Positions 54,066 through 62,877 of a DNA stretch of 64,000 nucleotides are shown here, piece by piece. The DNA is from Tissierella pigra (lineage in GTDB: Bacteria > Bacillota > Clostridia > Tissierellales > Tissierellaceae): positions 1-64,000 of the forward strand of contig NZ_VUNQ01000015.1 in assembly GCF_009695605.1 (NCBI RefSeq), written 5' to 3'. How positions within the stretch are numbered: the first letter of the stretch is position 1; each line of letters begins with the position of its first letter. The notes beneath the pieces were generated by a model. That model was not told the origin of the DNA. It ran no database searches and saw nothing but the letters and a program-made list of their open reading frames with translations. Both the position numbers and the translations under genes were made by a program.

Positions 54066-55178
54066 CTAAGATAACAATATCAATACAATACTACCTGCTA
54101 TAATTGAACCTATTTGTCCAGCCACATTGGCTGATACTGCTTGCATTAGAACAAAGTTCATAGGATCTTCTTCTTTAGCTAACTTTTGTATTACCCTAGC
54201 AGACATTGGAAATGCAGAAATACCCGCAGCTCCAACCATAGGGTTGTACTTTTTCTTCACAAATAAATTTAAAAACTTAGCAAATAATACTCCACCTGCT
54301 GTATCAAATATAAATGCAACTAATCCAAGTCCCATTATCTTTAAAGTATCTACATTAAGAAATGCTTCTGCCGTCATTGTAGAACCAATAGTTATACCTA
54401 ATAATAAAGTGACTAAATTAGCTAATTCATTTTGAGCCGATTGTGACAATCTCTCTAATACTCCTGATTCCCTAATAAGATTTCCAAACATTAAAAATCC
54501 TATTAAAGTAACAGATATAGGTGCGATAATACCTGCTACTATAGTAACTGCTATTGGAAATATTATCTTTACAGTCTTAGAAATTTTAACTTCTTTATAT
54601 TCCATCCTTATTTTTCTTTCATCTTTAGTAGTTAGAAGTTTTATGACTACTGGTTGAATCATAGGTACTAAAGACATATAGGAATATGCCGCTACAGAAA
54701 TTGGTCCAAGCAAATGTTTGGCAAACCTTGTAGCTACAAATATAGACGTTGGTCCATCTGCGGCTCCTATAATACCTATGGATGCTGCTTCTTTAATATC
54801 AAAACCGAACTTGTTTGCAAGTATTATAGTCATAAAAATTCCAAATTGTGCAGCTGCACCAAAAAATAGCATAGATGGCATCTGAAGTAGTGGTGAAAAA
54901 TCTATCATTGCTCCTACAGCTATAAAAATTAAAGCTGGAAATAATTCATTTAAAATACCTGCATTTTTAAGTATTCCTAAAATTCCTTCATCACTGGCTA
55001 TTCCAGGAATACCTGCAACAACAGGCAGATTTGTAAGTATTGCCCCAAACCCTATTGGCAATAACAACATCGGTTCATAATCCTTTTTAATTGCTAAATA
55101 AATAAGTACGCCACCAACTAAAAACATAAGCACCTGATTAAATTGAAGACTTTTAATACCTACTAATAATTCTTCCAA
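54066..55178 (-). CDS. Sodium ion-translocating decarboxylase, beta subunit (OadB/MmdB/GcdB)
   Basis: 370 residues with about nine membrane segments. The ion-path motifs are FGAILTNLP, GAADGPTSIFVATRFA, and the NEIxx-type region. The enzyme uses decarboxylation of a bound acid to pump sodium outward. No alpha (carboxyltransferase) or biotin carrier subunit is next to it, so it relies on genes elsewhere. Substrate (oxaloacetate, methylmalonyl-CoA or glutaconyl-CoA) cannot be set. Confidence 0.9.
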   Translation of the reverse strand: MEELLVGIKSLQFNQVLMFLVGGVLIYLAIKKDYEPMLLLPIGFGAILTNLPVVAGIPGIASDEGILGILKNAGILNELFPALIFIAVGAMIDFSPLLQMPSMLFFGAAAQFGIFMTIILANKFGFDIKEAASIGIIGAADGPTSIFVATRFAKHLLGPISVAAYSYMSLVPMIQPVVIKLLTTKDERKIRMEYKEVKISKTVKIIFPIAVTIVAGIIAPISVTLIGFLMFGNLIRESGVLERLSQSAQNELANLVTLLLGITIGSTMTAEAFLNVDTLKIMGLGLVAFIFDTAGGVLFAKFLNLFVKKKYNPMVGAAGISAFPMSARVIQKLAKEEDPMNFVLMQAVSANVAGQIGSIIAGSIVLILLS

Positions 55179-55382
55179 ATTTATTCCTCCTATTCTATAA
55201 ATCTAAACAGCTTATTATATCATATACTTATAGAATTTGAAATCATAAGAATATCTACTTAAATTAAACACTACATTTATAATATAGGAGATATTTTATC
55301 TAATATAAAAGAAAAATCTCTTTTAAAAATTTGATGTTTATGGTAAAACTGGAAAACAGCTTCAGTATTGGTTAATACTACA

Positions 55383-55412
55383 TGATTATTAAATTATTTT
55401 CTACACATAATA
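55383..55412 (+). promoter_or_regulatory. Candidate sigma-G promoter of the SASP gene
   Basis: TGATTA (55383) is followed after 17 bases by CATAATA (55406). This differs by one base in each box from the known sigma-G consensus (TGAATA, CATACTA). It lies 51 bases before the SASP start. Forespore control is expected of SASP genes. Confidence 0.5.
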
Positions 55413-55463
55413 CTACTACACCAAAGTTTTACAAAATTAATTATTTGAAAGGAGAAATTTAAA

Positions 55464-55685
55464 ATGACTACAAATAACAATAACAGTAACAAAATTCTTG
55501 TTCCAGAAGCACGTCAAGCTCTTAACCAAATGAAATTAGAAATAGCTTCTGAATTAGGTATGGCAAACTATGATTCAATGGATAAAGGTAATCTTCCATC
55601 AAGACAAAATGGTTATGTTGGTGGATATATGACTAAAAACTTAGTTAGAATGGCTCAACAAAACATGGGTGGAACTATAAAATAG
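55464..55685 (+). CDS. Alpha/beta-type small acid-soluble spore protein
   Basis: 73 residues. The DNA-binding regions KLEIASELG (with the GPR protease cut site) and GGYMTKNLVRMAQQNM are conserved. SASPs coat the spore chromosome and protect it from UV and heat. The ATG follows GAAAGGAG. It is a single gene with its own terminator. Confidence 0.95.
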   Translation: MTTNNNNSNKILVPEARQALNQMKLEIASELGMANYDSMDKGNLPSRQNGYVGGYMTKNLVRMAQQNMGGTIK

Positions 55686-55694
55686 TATATCCAT

Positions 55695-55734
55695 AAATAA
55701 AAAAAGATAGACTTAAGTCTATCTTTTTTTATTT
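55695..55734. terminator. Bidirectional terminator between SASP and ferritin genes
   Basis: A perfect 20-bp palindrome with A-tract left and T-tract right, centred at 55714/55715, between convergent genes. Confidence 0.88.
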
Positions 55735-55737
55735 ATA

Positions 55738-56223
55738 TTATCTTGCTCCTAGTTCTTTATCTAATAAATATAATCCTTGGAAATTATCTTTAATGCCTTC
55801 TAATTTAAATATTATATCTTTCATGCTATTTTCTTCTTCTAATTGTTCTTCAACAAACCATTGTAAAAATTGGATAGTTGGATATGATTTCTCTTCTTCT
55901 GCTATTTCTATTAATTTATTAATTCTAGATGTAACTAATTTCTCATGCTCAAGTGCTGCTTCAAATACTGCTAAAAATGAATTATAGTCATTTTCAGGTT
56001 GATTCATAGCCTGAGTCCTTACTCTACCATCCATATCATAAATAAAATCATAGAATTTCATAGCATGTTCGTATTCTTCTTTAGCTTGCTCTATTAGAAA
56101 ATGAGCAAATCCATTCATATTTTTATCAGAACAATATGACGCCATTCCCATATAATAGTATCCTGATAATAATTCAAAATTAAATTGATCATTAAGTGCA
56201 TCTAATAATTTTTCTGTTGCCAT
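55738..56223 (-). CDS. Ferritin
   Basis: About 161 residues from the ATG at 56223 (GGGGG upstream). Di-iron ligands are in NFELLSGYYYM, EQAKEEYEHAMKF and EEQLEEE. It stores iron in a 24-subunit shell and uses up oxygen or peroxide in doing so. FtnA-type. It is monocistronic. Confidence 0.92.
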   Translation of the reverse strand: MATEKLLDALNDQFNFELLSGYYYMGMASYCSDKNMNGFAHFLIEQAKEEYEHAMKFYDFIYDMDGRVRTQAMNQPENDYNSFLAVFEAALEHEKLVTSRINKLIEIAEEEKSYPTIQFLQWFVEEQLEEENSMKDIIFKLEGIKDNFQGLYLLDKELGAR

Positions 56224-56313
56224 AATATATACCCCCATTATTTATATTCATCTTTTTTATATTTCCTTACGTCTCTATAATACCCCTGTTACTTATGATT
56301 AATCATAAATTTA

Positions 56314-57033
56314 CTATTCCATAATAATAATATCTAAAGCATTATATATTTTTTGATTTATTTTATCTGTTAATTCAATATTGTTTTCCTTTAAATATTT
56401 AATTAAAGATGATTTCATACCTTCTCCATATATTCCATCTAATTCACCTTCATAGTATCCTTTTTGCATTAATCTTTTTTGTACCTCCAATACATCTGCT
56501 CCTCTATCTCCAGGTCTTAAATCTCTAAATCCTTGACCTAAAGGTCCATATAAACCGTTAGTTATGATAACTATAGTATTATGATTAACCATAGAGTAAA
56601 GCTCCTCTACATCTTTATTTCTCATTCTAATACATCCTGCTGACAGGTTTCCTCCTATGGAACCTGGCTTATTAGTTCCATGAATTCCATATTTACCCCA
56701 AGGTACATTAAGTCCCATCCACCTAGTTCCAAAACCTTCTCCCCATTTTCCCTTCTCTATAATTTGAAACACTCCTAAGGGAGTAGGTGAACTTGGTTTT
56801 CCTGTAGCTATTGGATATGTCTTTACTATATTTTCATTTTCCCTATCTACTAATTTTAATTGTTTTGTATCAACTTCAATTAATATAGTATACTTTTGTT
56901 CTTTATTTCTTAAATAAACGTCTTCTGAATTAATCTTTTTCATAAACGAATATCTATGTATGGAGTTTCCTAGAATTAAAAAAACAACAACCAATAATAT
57001 TATTAGAATAAACATTTTCCCTTCTTTATTCAC
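56314..57033 (-). CDS. L,D-transpeptidase (YkuD) with peptidoglycan-binding domain
   Basis: About 239 residues, starting at the GTG at 57033 after GGGAGGG. There is one membrane helix near the front. The YkuD domain has the catalytic HGTNKPGSIGGNLSAGCIRM with Cys and His. The C-terminal peptidoglycan-binding repeat is GDRGADVLEVQKRL. It cross-links the cell wall or anchors proteins. Order (catalytic then binding domain) is less common. Confidence 0.9.
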   Translation of the reverse strand: MNKEGKMFILIILLVVVFLILGNSIHRYSFMKKINSEDVYLRNKEQKYTILIEVDTKQLKLVDRENENIVKTYPIATGKPSSPTPLGVFQIIEKGKWGEGFGTRWMGLNVPWGKYGIHGTNKPGSIGGNLSAGCIRMRNKDVEELYSMVNHNTIVIITNGLYGPLGQGFRDLRPGDRGADVLEVQKRLMQKGYYEGELDGIYGEGMKSSLIKYLKENNIELTDKINQKIYNALDIIIME

Positions 57034-57059
57034 TAATATCCCTCCCCATACATTAATAT

Positions 57060-57112
57060 GCAACCATTTTATAAATTAAACTTATAATCATCTTAATTTA
57101 TAAAATGGTTGC
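57060..57112. repeat. Perfect 20-bp inverted repeat
   Basis: The arms 57060-57079 and 57093-57112 are exact inverted copies with a 13-base loop. They lie between the DUF4230 gene and the L,D-transpeptidase gene on the same strand. No T-tract follows on either side. It may be a terminator or an mRNA-processing structure. Confidence 0.7.
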
Positions 57113-57128
57113 TTCTATGGGAAGTTCT

Positions 57129-57722
57129 CTATTTAAATCTAATTGTTATATTTTTAAAACCCATTCCTTCTAATAGATATTTTAGAATTTCACTGCCATT
57201 TTTTTCTGCATCATTTAAAAGACCTTTATCTACTGCTTCCTTTTCCATTTTATCTTTTTCTTCTATTAAAACTACATAAAGATCTTTAAAGCTTAGCTTG
57301 TTAAATATAGATTCTTTTTCATCAAAAAAATAAACCTCTTCTTCAGGAATTACATTTTCAAATATTTCTGCATTTTCCATTATTATCTCTACTGAATTTT
57401 TATCCTTTACTTTTACCTCTATGGTATCTAAATTTATTCCAGCTTTAATATATCCACTATATTTTAAAATAAATCTTTTATTAGTAAAGGGAAGATTTAT
57501 CCCACTTAATTGCATCTTATCTTCATATTCCACTACATTTGTATAACTATATTTTACAGTTGATAATTCCATTAACTTGGTAACTTGTTCTTCTACTTTA
57601 TTAGATAATAAATTGGTTTTTCTTTGTACAGAAATCTTAGCATATCCTATTGTGCCTAGAATGAAAATTACCACAATAGCAATTAATAGTAACTTTCCTT
57701 TAATTCCTTCAAAATATTTCAT
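57129..57722 (-). CDS. DUF4230 family protein
   Basis: 197 residues with one N-terminal membrane helix (about 10-27), then the DUF4230 pattern: LMELSTVKYSYTNVVEYED, KRFILKYSGYIKAGINLDTIEV and a charged region ending in LLEGMGFKNITIRF. It is probably an extracellular, membrane-tethered domain. The role is not known. It lies 22 bases after the 94-residue gene. Confidence 0.8.
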   Translation of the reverse strand: MKYFEGIKGKLLLIAIVVIFILGTIGYAKISVQRKTNLLSNKVEEQVTKLMELSTVKYSYTNVVEYEDKMQLSGINLPFTNKRFILKYSGYIKAGINLDTIEVKVKDKNSVEIIMENAEIFENVIPEEEVYFFDEKESIFNKLSFKDLYVVLIEEKDKMEKEAVDKGLLNDAEKNGSEILKYLLEGMGFKNITIRFK

Positions 57723-57744
57723 ATATTCACCTCTTTAAGCTATT

Positions 57745-58029
57745 CTATAAATCTGGATTATAGTATTGATAAACACTATATATTGAAATATTCTCACTGC
57801 ATAGGAGTTTAATTATAGCAGGAATTTGTTGCGTAGTAATATTTAACTCAATTCCATTATATTTTAAAACTATATCGTTTAAATCCACTTTACCCAAATT
57901 ATGTATAGTATCTATGATTTTATTTTCTATTATAACATCATTTTTATTACCTAATAAAAAAAATATTTTTCTCCTTTCCTCTGTATAATCCTCTGGACTT
58001 AATCTGCTAATTAACATGATTTTATTCAT
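57745..58029 (-). CDS. Hypothetical protein (94 aa)
   Basis: 94 residues with no signal peptide or membrane helix; it is acidic and basic mixed, with IKLLCSENISIYSVYQYYNP at the end. AAAGGAG stands in front of the ATG. The last third looks like an alpha-beta unit. It is the first of two genes with the DUF4230 gene. No family is recognised. Confidence 0.6.
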   Translation of the reverse strand: MNKIMLISRLSPEDYTEERRKIFFLLGNKNDVIIENKIIDTIHNLGKVDLNDIVLKYNGIELNITTQQIPAIIKLLCSENISIYSVYQYYNPDL

Positions 58030-58309
58030 TTAAAAGACTCCTTTTTAATTTTATGAGATTTTTCTTCTCAAAATTTACAATCATCCTTTATCCTATTACC
58101 CAATATTTTTTAAACAAAACCCATTTATAAATATTATTTTATTATTAATTTTATTTATACTGATTATAATAACTTCACAATTTTTTAAAACTGTGCCAAA
58201 TTAGATAATACAATGATTTACATATATTATGTTATAAGATTAATCCATATATGATATAATTATTAATCAAATAACCTTCCTATTATTAAGATTTAGAAAG
58301 GAGCTTATG

Positions 58310-58990
58310 ATGGAAAAACATTTAGATAGTTTAAGTAAATCTATACTTTTCAAAAATGTAGAAATAGAAAAAATAAAGTCTTTAATTTCTTCTGTATCCT
58401 ATAATATAAGTGATTATGGAAAAGATGATATAATCGCAATTGAGGATGATGATTGTAATAGTTTAGGTATAATACTTAGTGGTACAGTAGAAATTCAGAA
58501 ACCTTTTCCCTCTGGAAAAGTTGTTACAATAAGTAATTTTCAAGCTGGGAATGTCTTTGGTGAAGCTTTAGTATTTTCAGGTAAACATAAATACCCTGCA
58601 ACAATAGTTTCATCCAGTAATTCAAAAATAATGTATATATCTAAAGATGATATAATTAAGTTAATGACTAAGAATGACAAGGTTTTAAATAATTTTGTAT
58701 CAGTTTTATCCAACCGTATACTAATGTTAAATGATAGAATTACAAATCTTTCTTATGATAGTGTTAGAAAGAAAATAGCAAATATTATTTTAATTGAATA
58801 TGAGAAACAAAATAGTAAACTGCTAACTCTTCCATTTTGCAGAAAAAAAATGGCTGAGTTATTAAATGTTCCAAGACCATCTTTATCTAGAGAGCTGATG
58901 AAAATGAAAGAAGATTGTATAATTGACTATTATAAAGATAATTTAAAGATCATTGACTTAGAATTGCTTGAAGAGTGTTTGCTAAAATAA
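58310..58990 (+). CDS. Crp/Fnr family transcription regulator
   Basis: About 226 residues. The N-terminal cyclic-nucleotide-type domain has ILSGTVEIQKPFPSGKVV and GNVFGEALVFS. The C-terminal winged helix has RKKMAELLNVPRPSLSRELMKMKE. No cysteine cluster for an iron-sulphur centre is seen, so it may sense a small molecule or redox in another way. It precedes the yedE-tusA-DUF3343 genes, with a terminator between, and might control them. Confidence 0.85.
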   Translation: MEKHLDSLSKSILFKNVEIEKIKSLISSVSYNISDYGKDDIIAIEDDDCNSLGIILSGTVEIQKPFPSGKVVTISNFQAGNVFGEALVFSGKHKYPATIVSSSNSKIMYISKDDIIKLMTKNDKVLNNFVSVLSNRILMLNDRITNLSYDSVRKKIANIILIEYEKQNSKLLTLPFCRKKMAELLNVPRPSLSRELMKMKEDCIIDYYKDNLKIIDLELLEECLLK

Positions 58991-59020
58991 GTTTTAAATA
59001 TAACTTCCATTTTATGGATA

Positions 59021-59067
59021 GAAAATATCTATGGCTATAATTAAACCATAGATATTTTCTATTTTTA
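59021..59067 (+). terminator. Terminator after the Crp/Fnr gene
   Basis: The 14-bp arms 59021-59034 and 59046-59059 are perfect inverted copies, followed by TATTTTTAT. Confidence 0.75.
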
Positions 59068-59133
59068 TATTTTAAACTACTCTTATATAATCTAATTAAG
59101 TTTGATAATTATTTTTCAAGGGGGTTTTATAAA

Positions 59134-60231
59134 ATGAGTGGTAAACGTAAAATGTTTATCTATGGTGGCATTGTAGGACTCATAGGTGCTGTCTTAATGA
59201 AATTAGGTAACCCTGGTAATATGGGTATTTGTATCGCCTGCTTTTGGAGGGATATTGCAGGTGCACTAGGTCTGCATCGTGCTGAGGTAGTTCAGTACAT
59301 CAGACCTGAGATTATCGGAATAATTTTTGGTTCATTTATTATTTCTTATATTACAGGAGATTTTAAAGTTAAAGGTGGTTCTTCACCATTAATAAGATTT
59401 GTTTTAGGGTTCTTTTTAATGATAGGAGCTCTTGTATTTTTAGGTTGTCCTCTTCGTATGATTTTACGTTTAGCAAATGGTGACTTAAATGCTTTAGTTG
59501 GATTAGTGGGATATGTTGCTGGAATATTTATTGGAGTTCAATTCCTTAAAAAAGGATATACCCTCGGTAAAAGTATAGACCAGCCAAAGATTGCTGGATT
59601 TATTTATCCCATCATAGCTGTTATTTTACTTATTTTCTTAGTCGTAAGACCTGCTTTTATTTTATTTAGTAGTGAAGGTCCTGGCTCTATGGCGGCACCT
59701 ATTGCTATAGCTTTAGTATTAGGAGCAGTAGTTGGTATAGCCCTACAAAGAAGTAGAATTTGTACAGCAGGCGGATTTAGAGATTTAATATTAATTAAAG
59801 ACTCTTATTTTTTATGGGGATTAATTGGAATCTTTGTATTTGCTTTAGCAGGAAATCTTATATTAAACTTTGATAAATTCCACTTAGGATTTATAGAGCA
59901 ACCAGTAGCTCACACCAATCATCTTTGGAACTTTCTGGGTATGGTTCTTGTAGGTCTTTGCTCTGTTTTACTTGGTGGATGTCCTATTAGACAAACTATT
60001 TTAGCCAGTGAAGGAGATACTGATGCTGGAGTTACAGTTCTAGGTCTCATAGCTGGTGCCGCCTTTGCTCATAACTTTGGATTAGCTTCTAGTGCTAAGG
60101 GTGTTACAGCTAATGGTAAATTTGCTGTTATAATAGGTATACTGTTTGTTTTAATTATAGCCTATGGAGTTATAGTAGATACTAGAAAATCCAATTCTAA
60201 ATCTAAGAAGGAGGTTAAGATAAATGGCTAA
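59134..60231 (+). CDS. yedE: YedE-type selenium/sulfur transporter
   Basis: 365 residues with about ten membrane helices. Conserved cysteine motifs sit in the two halves: GCPLRMILRLANGD (near 112), RSRICTAGGFRD (near 208) and GGCPIRQTILASEGD (near 289). These are the YeeE/YedE (TsuA-like) ones. In this gene order (YedE, a TusA-like protein, DUF3343) it is thought to bring in selenium compounds. The ATG follows AAGGGGG. Confidence 0.87.
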   Translation: MSGKRKMFIYGGIVGLIGAVLMKLGNPGNMGICIACFWRDIAGALGLHRAEVVQYIRPEIIGIIFGSFIISYITGDFKVKGGSSPLIRFVLGFFLMIGALVFLGCPLRMILRLANGDLNALVGLVGYVAGIFIGVQFLKKGYTLGKSIDQPKIAGFIYPIIAVILLIFLVVRPAFILFSSEGPGSMAAPIAIALVLGAVVGIALQRSRICTAGGFRDLILIKDSYFLWGLIGIFVFALAGNLILNFDKFHLGFIEQPVAHTNHLWNFLGMVLVGLCSVLLGGCPIRQTILASEGDTDAGVTVLGLIAGAAFAHNFGLASSAKGVTANGKFAVIIGILFVLIIAYGVIVDTRKSNSKSKKEVKING

Positions 60232-60436
60232 TATTATTGATGCTAGAGGTAGATCCTGTCCTGAACCTGTAATTATGACTAAAAATCAAATTGATTCTAG
60301 CCCTAATATATCTTTGGAGGTCTTGGTAGACACTCATGTTGCCGTTGAAAACATTACTAGATTTGCTACTGGTAAAGGATATAATGTAAATGTAGAAGAA
60401 AACAATAGAGACTTTAAATTAATTATTAAGAAATAG
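60224..60436 (+). CDS. TusA/YedF-like sulfurtransferase
   Basis: 70 residues. The conserved CPxP motif is in DARGRSCPEPVIMTKNQI (near 3-20). It carries sulfur or selenium as a persulfide or perselenide on Cys. It overlaps the yedE stop by eight bases and precedes the DUF3343 gene. Confidence 0.9.
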   Translation: MANIIDARGRSCPEPVIMTKNQIDSSPNISLEVLVDTHVAVENITRFATGKGYNVNVEENNRDFKLIIKK

Positions 60437-60441
60437 GTGAT

Positions 60442-60714
60442 TTGGTGGAGGAATTTTACTGTGTAGTTACATTTCATGTTACTCAACACGCATTAATCTT
60501 TGAAAACTTTATGAAAAAAAACAATATAGATGTAAAATTAATGCCTGTGCCAAGACAAGTTAGCTCCAGTTGTGGAACTGCTGCAAAAATACCTTGTGAC
60601 ATAGAAGAAGATGTAAAAACATTATGTATTAAAGAAGACATACCTATAGATGATTTTCATCATGTAATAAATAAGAAAGGAACGTCTTGGTTTTCTAAAT
60701 ATATAACTAAATAA
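60442..60714 (+). CDS. DUF3343 protein, selenium/sulfur carrier-like
   Basis: 90 residues. The family pattern FHVTQHALIFENFMKKN, LMPVPRQVSSSCGTA with the reactive Cys, and the end of the domain are clear. It regularly travels with yedE and tusA-like genes in selenium-using genomes. The start may be the TTG at 60442 or GTG at 60445, both after AGGTGA. Confidence 0.85.
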   Translation: MVEEFYCVVTFHVTQHALIFENFMKKNNIDVKLMPVPRQVSSSCGTAAKIPCDIEEDVKTLCIKEDIPIDDFHHVINKKGTSWFSKYITK

Positions 60715-60757
60715 TTAAAAGGAATATAGTGTTAAAACCGCTGTATTCCTTTTAATT
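60713..60757 (+). terminator. Terminator of the yedE-tusA-DUF3343 operon
   Basis: The arms 60713-60726 and 60744-60757 are perfect inverted copies, T-rich on the 3' side. Confidence 0.75.
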
Positions 60758-60787
60758 ATTTAGTTTAACATTTTTTTTAAAAAATAC

Positions 60788-60815
60788 TTGATTTTTCTAA
60801 ATTTTCGTATATAAT
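60788..60815 (+). promoter_or_regulatory. Sigma-A promoter of the ABC exporter leader
   Basis: TTGATT at 60788, a 16-base spacer, and TATAAT at 60810. The start of transcription would be near 60822, giving a leader of about 250 nt before the exporter gene. Confidence 0.7.
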
Positions 60816-60841
60816 AGTATTATTGGCAAATATATGAAAGG

Positions 60842-61057
60842 AGGTCGTGAAGATGATAAGAATTAATTATGCAGTTAAAAGAAATGAAAACTTTATAAAA
60901 ATTTTAGCACGACCTATTAATAAGTTTTAATTTATCATTGTAAAAACTATTACCATAGGTGTGTTAGCCTATGGTTTTTTTATGTCCTTTTATACTAAGA
61001 TTATGCCGTCTTATATATTTTCAATTAACCATAGGATTATACCCTATGGTTTTTTTA
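60842..61057 (+). promoter_or_regulatory. Ribosome-mediated attenuator with tandem terminators
   Basis: The leader holds a 25-codon frame, then two near-identical terminators: ACCATAGG...CCTATGGT plus T-tract at 60952-60981, and the same arms at 61028-61057. The 3' arm of the first can pair with the 5' arm of the second, giving an antiterminator-like alternative. The start of the leader (AGGTCGTG, 60842-60849) pairs with CACGACCT (60908-60915) in the end of the leader frame. A stalled ribosome would change this fold. This is the layout of the B. subtilis bmrB-bmrCD system. Confidence 0.7.
60853..60930 (+). CDS. Leader peptide of the ABC exporter operon (25 aa)
   Basis: A 25-codon frame with a very strong ribosome binding site (GAAAGGAGGTCGTGAAG before the ATG). 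The product is short and basic (R, K, N). It ends 22 bases before the first terminator. Its own site can be paired with its 3' end. It is most likely a sensor of ribosome slowing rather than a working protein. Confidence 0.65.
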   Translation: MIRINYAVKRNENFIKILARPINKF

Positions 61058-61072
61058 TTAAGGAGGGAGAAA

Positions 61073-62866
61073 ATGAAGAATTTTAAAAAACTACTTGAAT
61101 TTATGGAGGGATATAAGTTAATTTATTTACTGGGAATGATATCAATCCTTATATCTCAAATGCTTACTACTGTTACCCCTTTAATTCTAAGTACTACAGT
61201 TGACAGTATAATAGGAGAAAAATCCATTAGTTCCCCTATTATCCAAAGTATTGTAAATTTACTGGGAGGAAAAGAATTAATTAAAGAAAGATTGTGGATT
61301 ATTGGACTTATTCTTGTTTTTGTTGCTGTACTAAGAGGCATATTTCTATACTTGAAAAATACCTTAGCCAGTAAAGCAGCAGAAAATACTACTAAAAAAA
61401 TAAGAGATAGACTTTATGACCATATTCAAAGATTGCCTTATGAATTTCATGTAAAAAGTGAAACCGGAGAACTTATACAAAAATGTACATCTGATGTAGA
61501 TACCATAAGAAGATTCTTAGCTATTCAACTTGTGGAAGTAGCTGGTTCTATATTTATGTTGGTATTTATACTTTATGTAATGTTAACTCTTAACATTAAG
61601 TTGACCTTAGTATCTATTTTAGTATTACCTATTACATTTTTCTTTTCCTTTATTTTCTTTACGAAGGTCAAAAAGAATTTTGAGGCTTCAGATGAAGCTG
61701 AAGCTAGGATGACTACTACATTACAGGAAAACCTAACAGGAGTTAGAGTAGTTAAAGCATTTTCTAGACAAGAATTTGAGGTAAATAAATTTGATGAAAA
61801 AAACTTAGATTATAAGAACTTAACTTATAAACTTATTAAAAATTTGTCTTTATACTGGGCTCTATCAGACTTTCTTAGTATGGTTCAAGTGGGCTGTGTA
61901 ATAATATTTGGTTCTTATTTAACTTATAAAGGTGAAATATCTTTAGGTATATTAATAGCCTTTACTAGTTACATTAATATGATCATATGGCCAGTTAGAC
62001 AAATGGGTAGAACTTTAACTGATATGGGTAAAGCCTTTGTATCTCTAGGTAGAATTGATGAAATACTAAAGGAGCCTATAGAAGTATTAGAGGAAAACCA
62101 TCATGAGCCTAAAATTGATGGTAATATTGAGTTTAAAAATGTTTATTTTGAATATGAAAAAGGTAAGCCTGTATTAAAAGATATTACTTTTAATATCAAG
62201 GCTGGTCAAACCATTGCTTTTATTGGACCTACTGGTTCTGGTAAATCTTCATTAGTTCATTTACTGCCAAGGTTATATGAATATAATCAAGGTTCAATTA
62301 AAATAGATGGTATAGAGCTTAATACTATAGATAAGGCTTGGATTAGGAAAAATGTAGGATTAGTTCTTCAAGAACCTTTTCTATATGCTAAAACTATTAA
62401 GGAAAATATAAGACTTGCTAATCCTTCTATGAAGGATTCAAGAGTATTTGATGCTGCTAAAATTGCTTCTATTCACGAAGATATAAATTCTTTTGAATTA
62501 GGCTATGAAACTTTAGTTGGAGAACGTGGTGTTTCTTTATCTGGGGGGCAAAAACAGAGAATGGCCATAGCCAGAACTATAATAAATAATTCCCCTATTG
62601 TTATATTTGATGATTCTCTTTCTGCTGTAGATACAGAAACTGATATATCTATTAGAAAAGCTTTAAAAGAAAGACAAAATAAAGCCACAACTTTTATTAT
62701 ATCCCATAGGATCTCAACTGTATCCGAGGCTGATTTAATCCTTGTAATAGATAAGGGAAAAATTATTCAAAGGGGTACTCATAATAGCTTAATCAATGAA
62801 GAAGGACTATATAAACGAGTATATAATATCCAAAATTCTTTAGATGATGAAGTGATAAATCTTTAG
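61073..62866 (+). CDS. Heterodimeric ABC exporter subunit, BmrC-like
   Basis: 597 residues from the ATG at 61073 (AAGGAGGGAG in front; an earlier frame extends into the leader but has no binding site). It has six membrane helices, then a full ATPase: GPTGSGKSSLVHL, LSGGQKQRMAIART and VIFDDSLSAVD. Asp514 replaces the usual catalytic Glu after Walker B, so this is the degenerate site of an asymmetric pair. It works with the next gene. Confidence 0.87.
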   Translation: MKNFKKLLEFMEGYKLIYLLGMISILISQMLTTVTPLILSTTVDSIIGEKSISSPIIQSIVNLLGGKELIKERLWIIGLILVFVAVLRGIFLYLKNTLASKAAENTTKKIRDRLYDHIQRLPYEFHVKSETGELIQKCTSDVDTIRRFLAIQLVEVAGSIFMLVFILYVMLTLNIKLTLVSILVLPITFFFSFIFFTKVKKNFEASDEAEARMTTTLQENLTGVRVVKAFSRQEFEVNKFDEKNLDYKNLTYKLIKNLSLYWALSDFLSMVQVGCVIIFGSYLTYKGEISLGILIAFTSYINMIIWPVRQMGRTLTDMGKAFVSLGRIDEILKEPIEVLEENHHEPKIDGNIEFKNVYFEYEKGKPVLKDITFNIKAGQTIAFIGPTGSGKSSLVHLLPRLYEYNQGSIKIDGIELNTIDKAWIRKNVGLVLQEPFLYAKTIKENIRLANPSMKDSRVFDAAKIASIHEDINSFELGYETLVGERGVSLSGGQKQRMAIARTIINNSPIVIFDDSLSAVDTETDISIRKALKERQNKATTFIISHRISTVSEADLILVIDKGKIIQRGTHNSLINEEGLYKRVYNIQNSLDDEVINL

Positions 62867-62877
62867 GAGGTGTTAAT

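Noticed and set aside
60971-61072. Extended start of the first ABC exporter subunit
   Set aside because: The extra N-terminus would translate the tandem terminators and has no ribosome site; the ATG at 61073 has AAGGAGGGAG.
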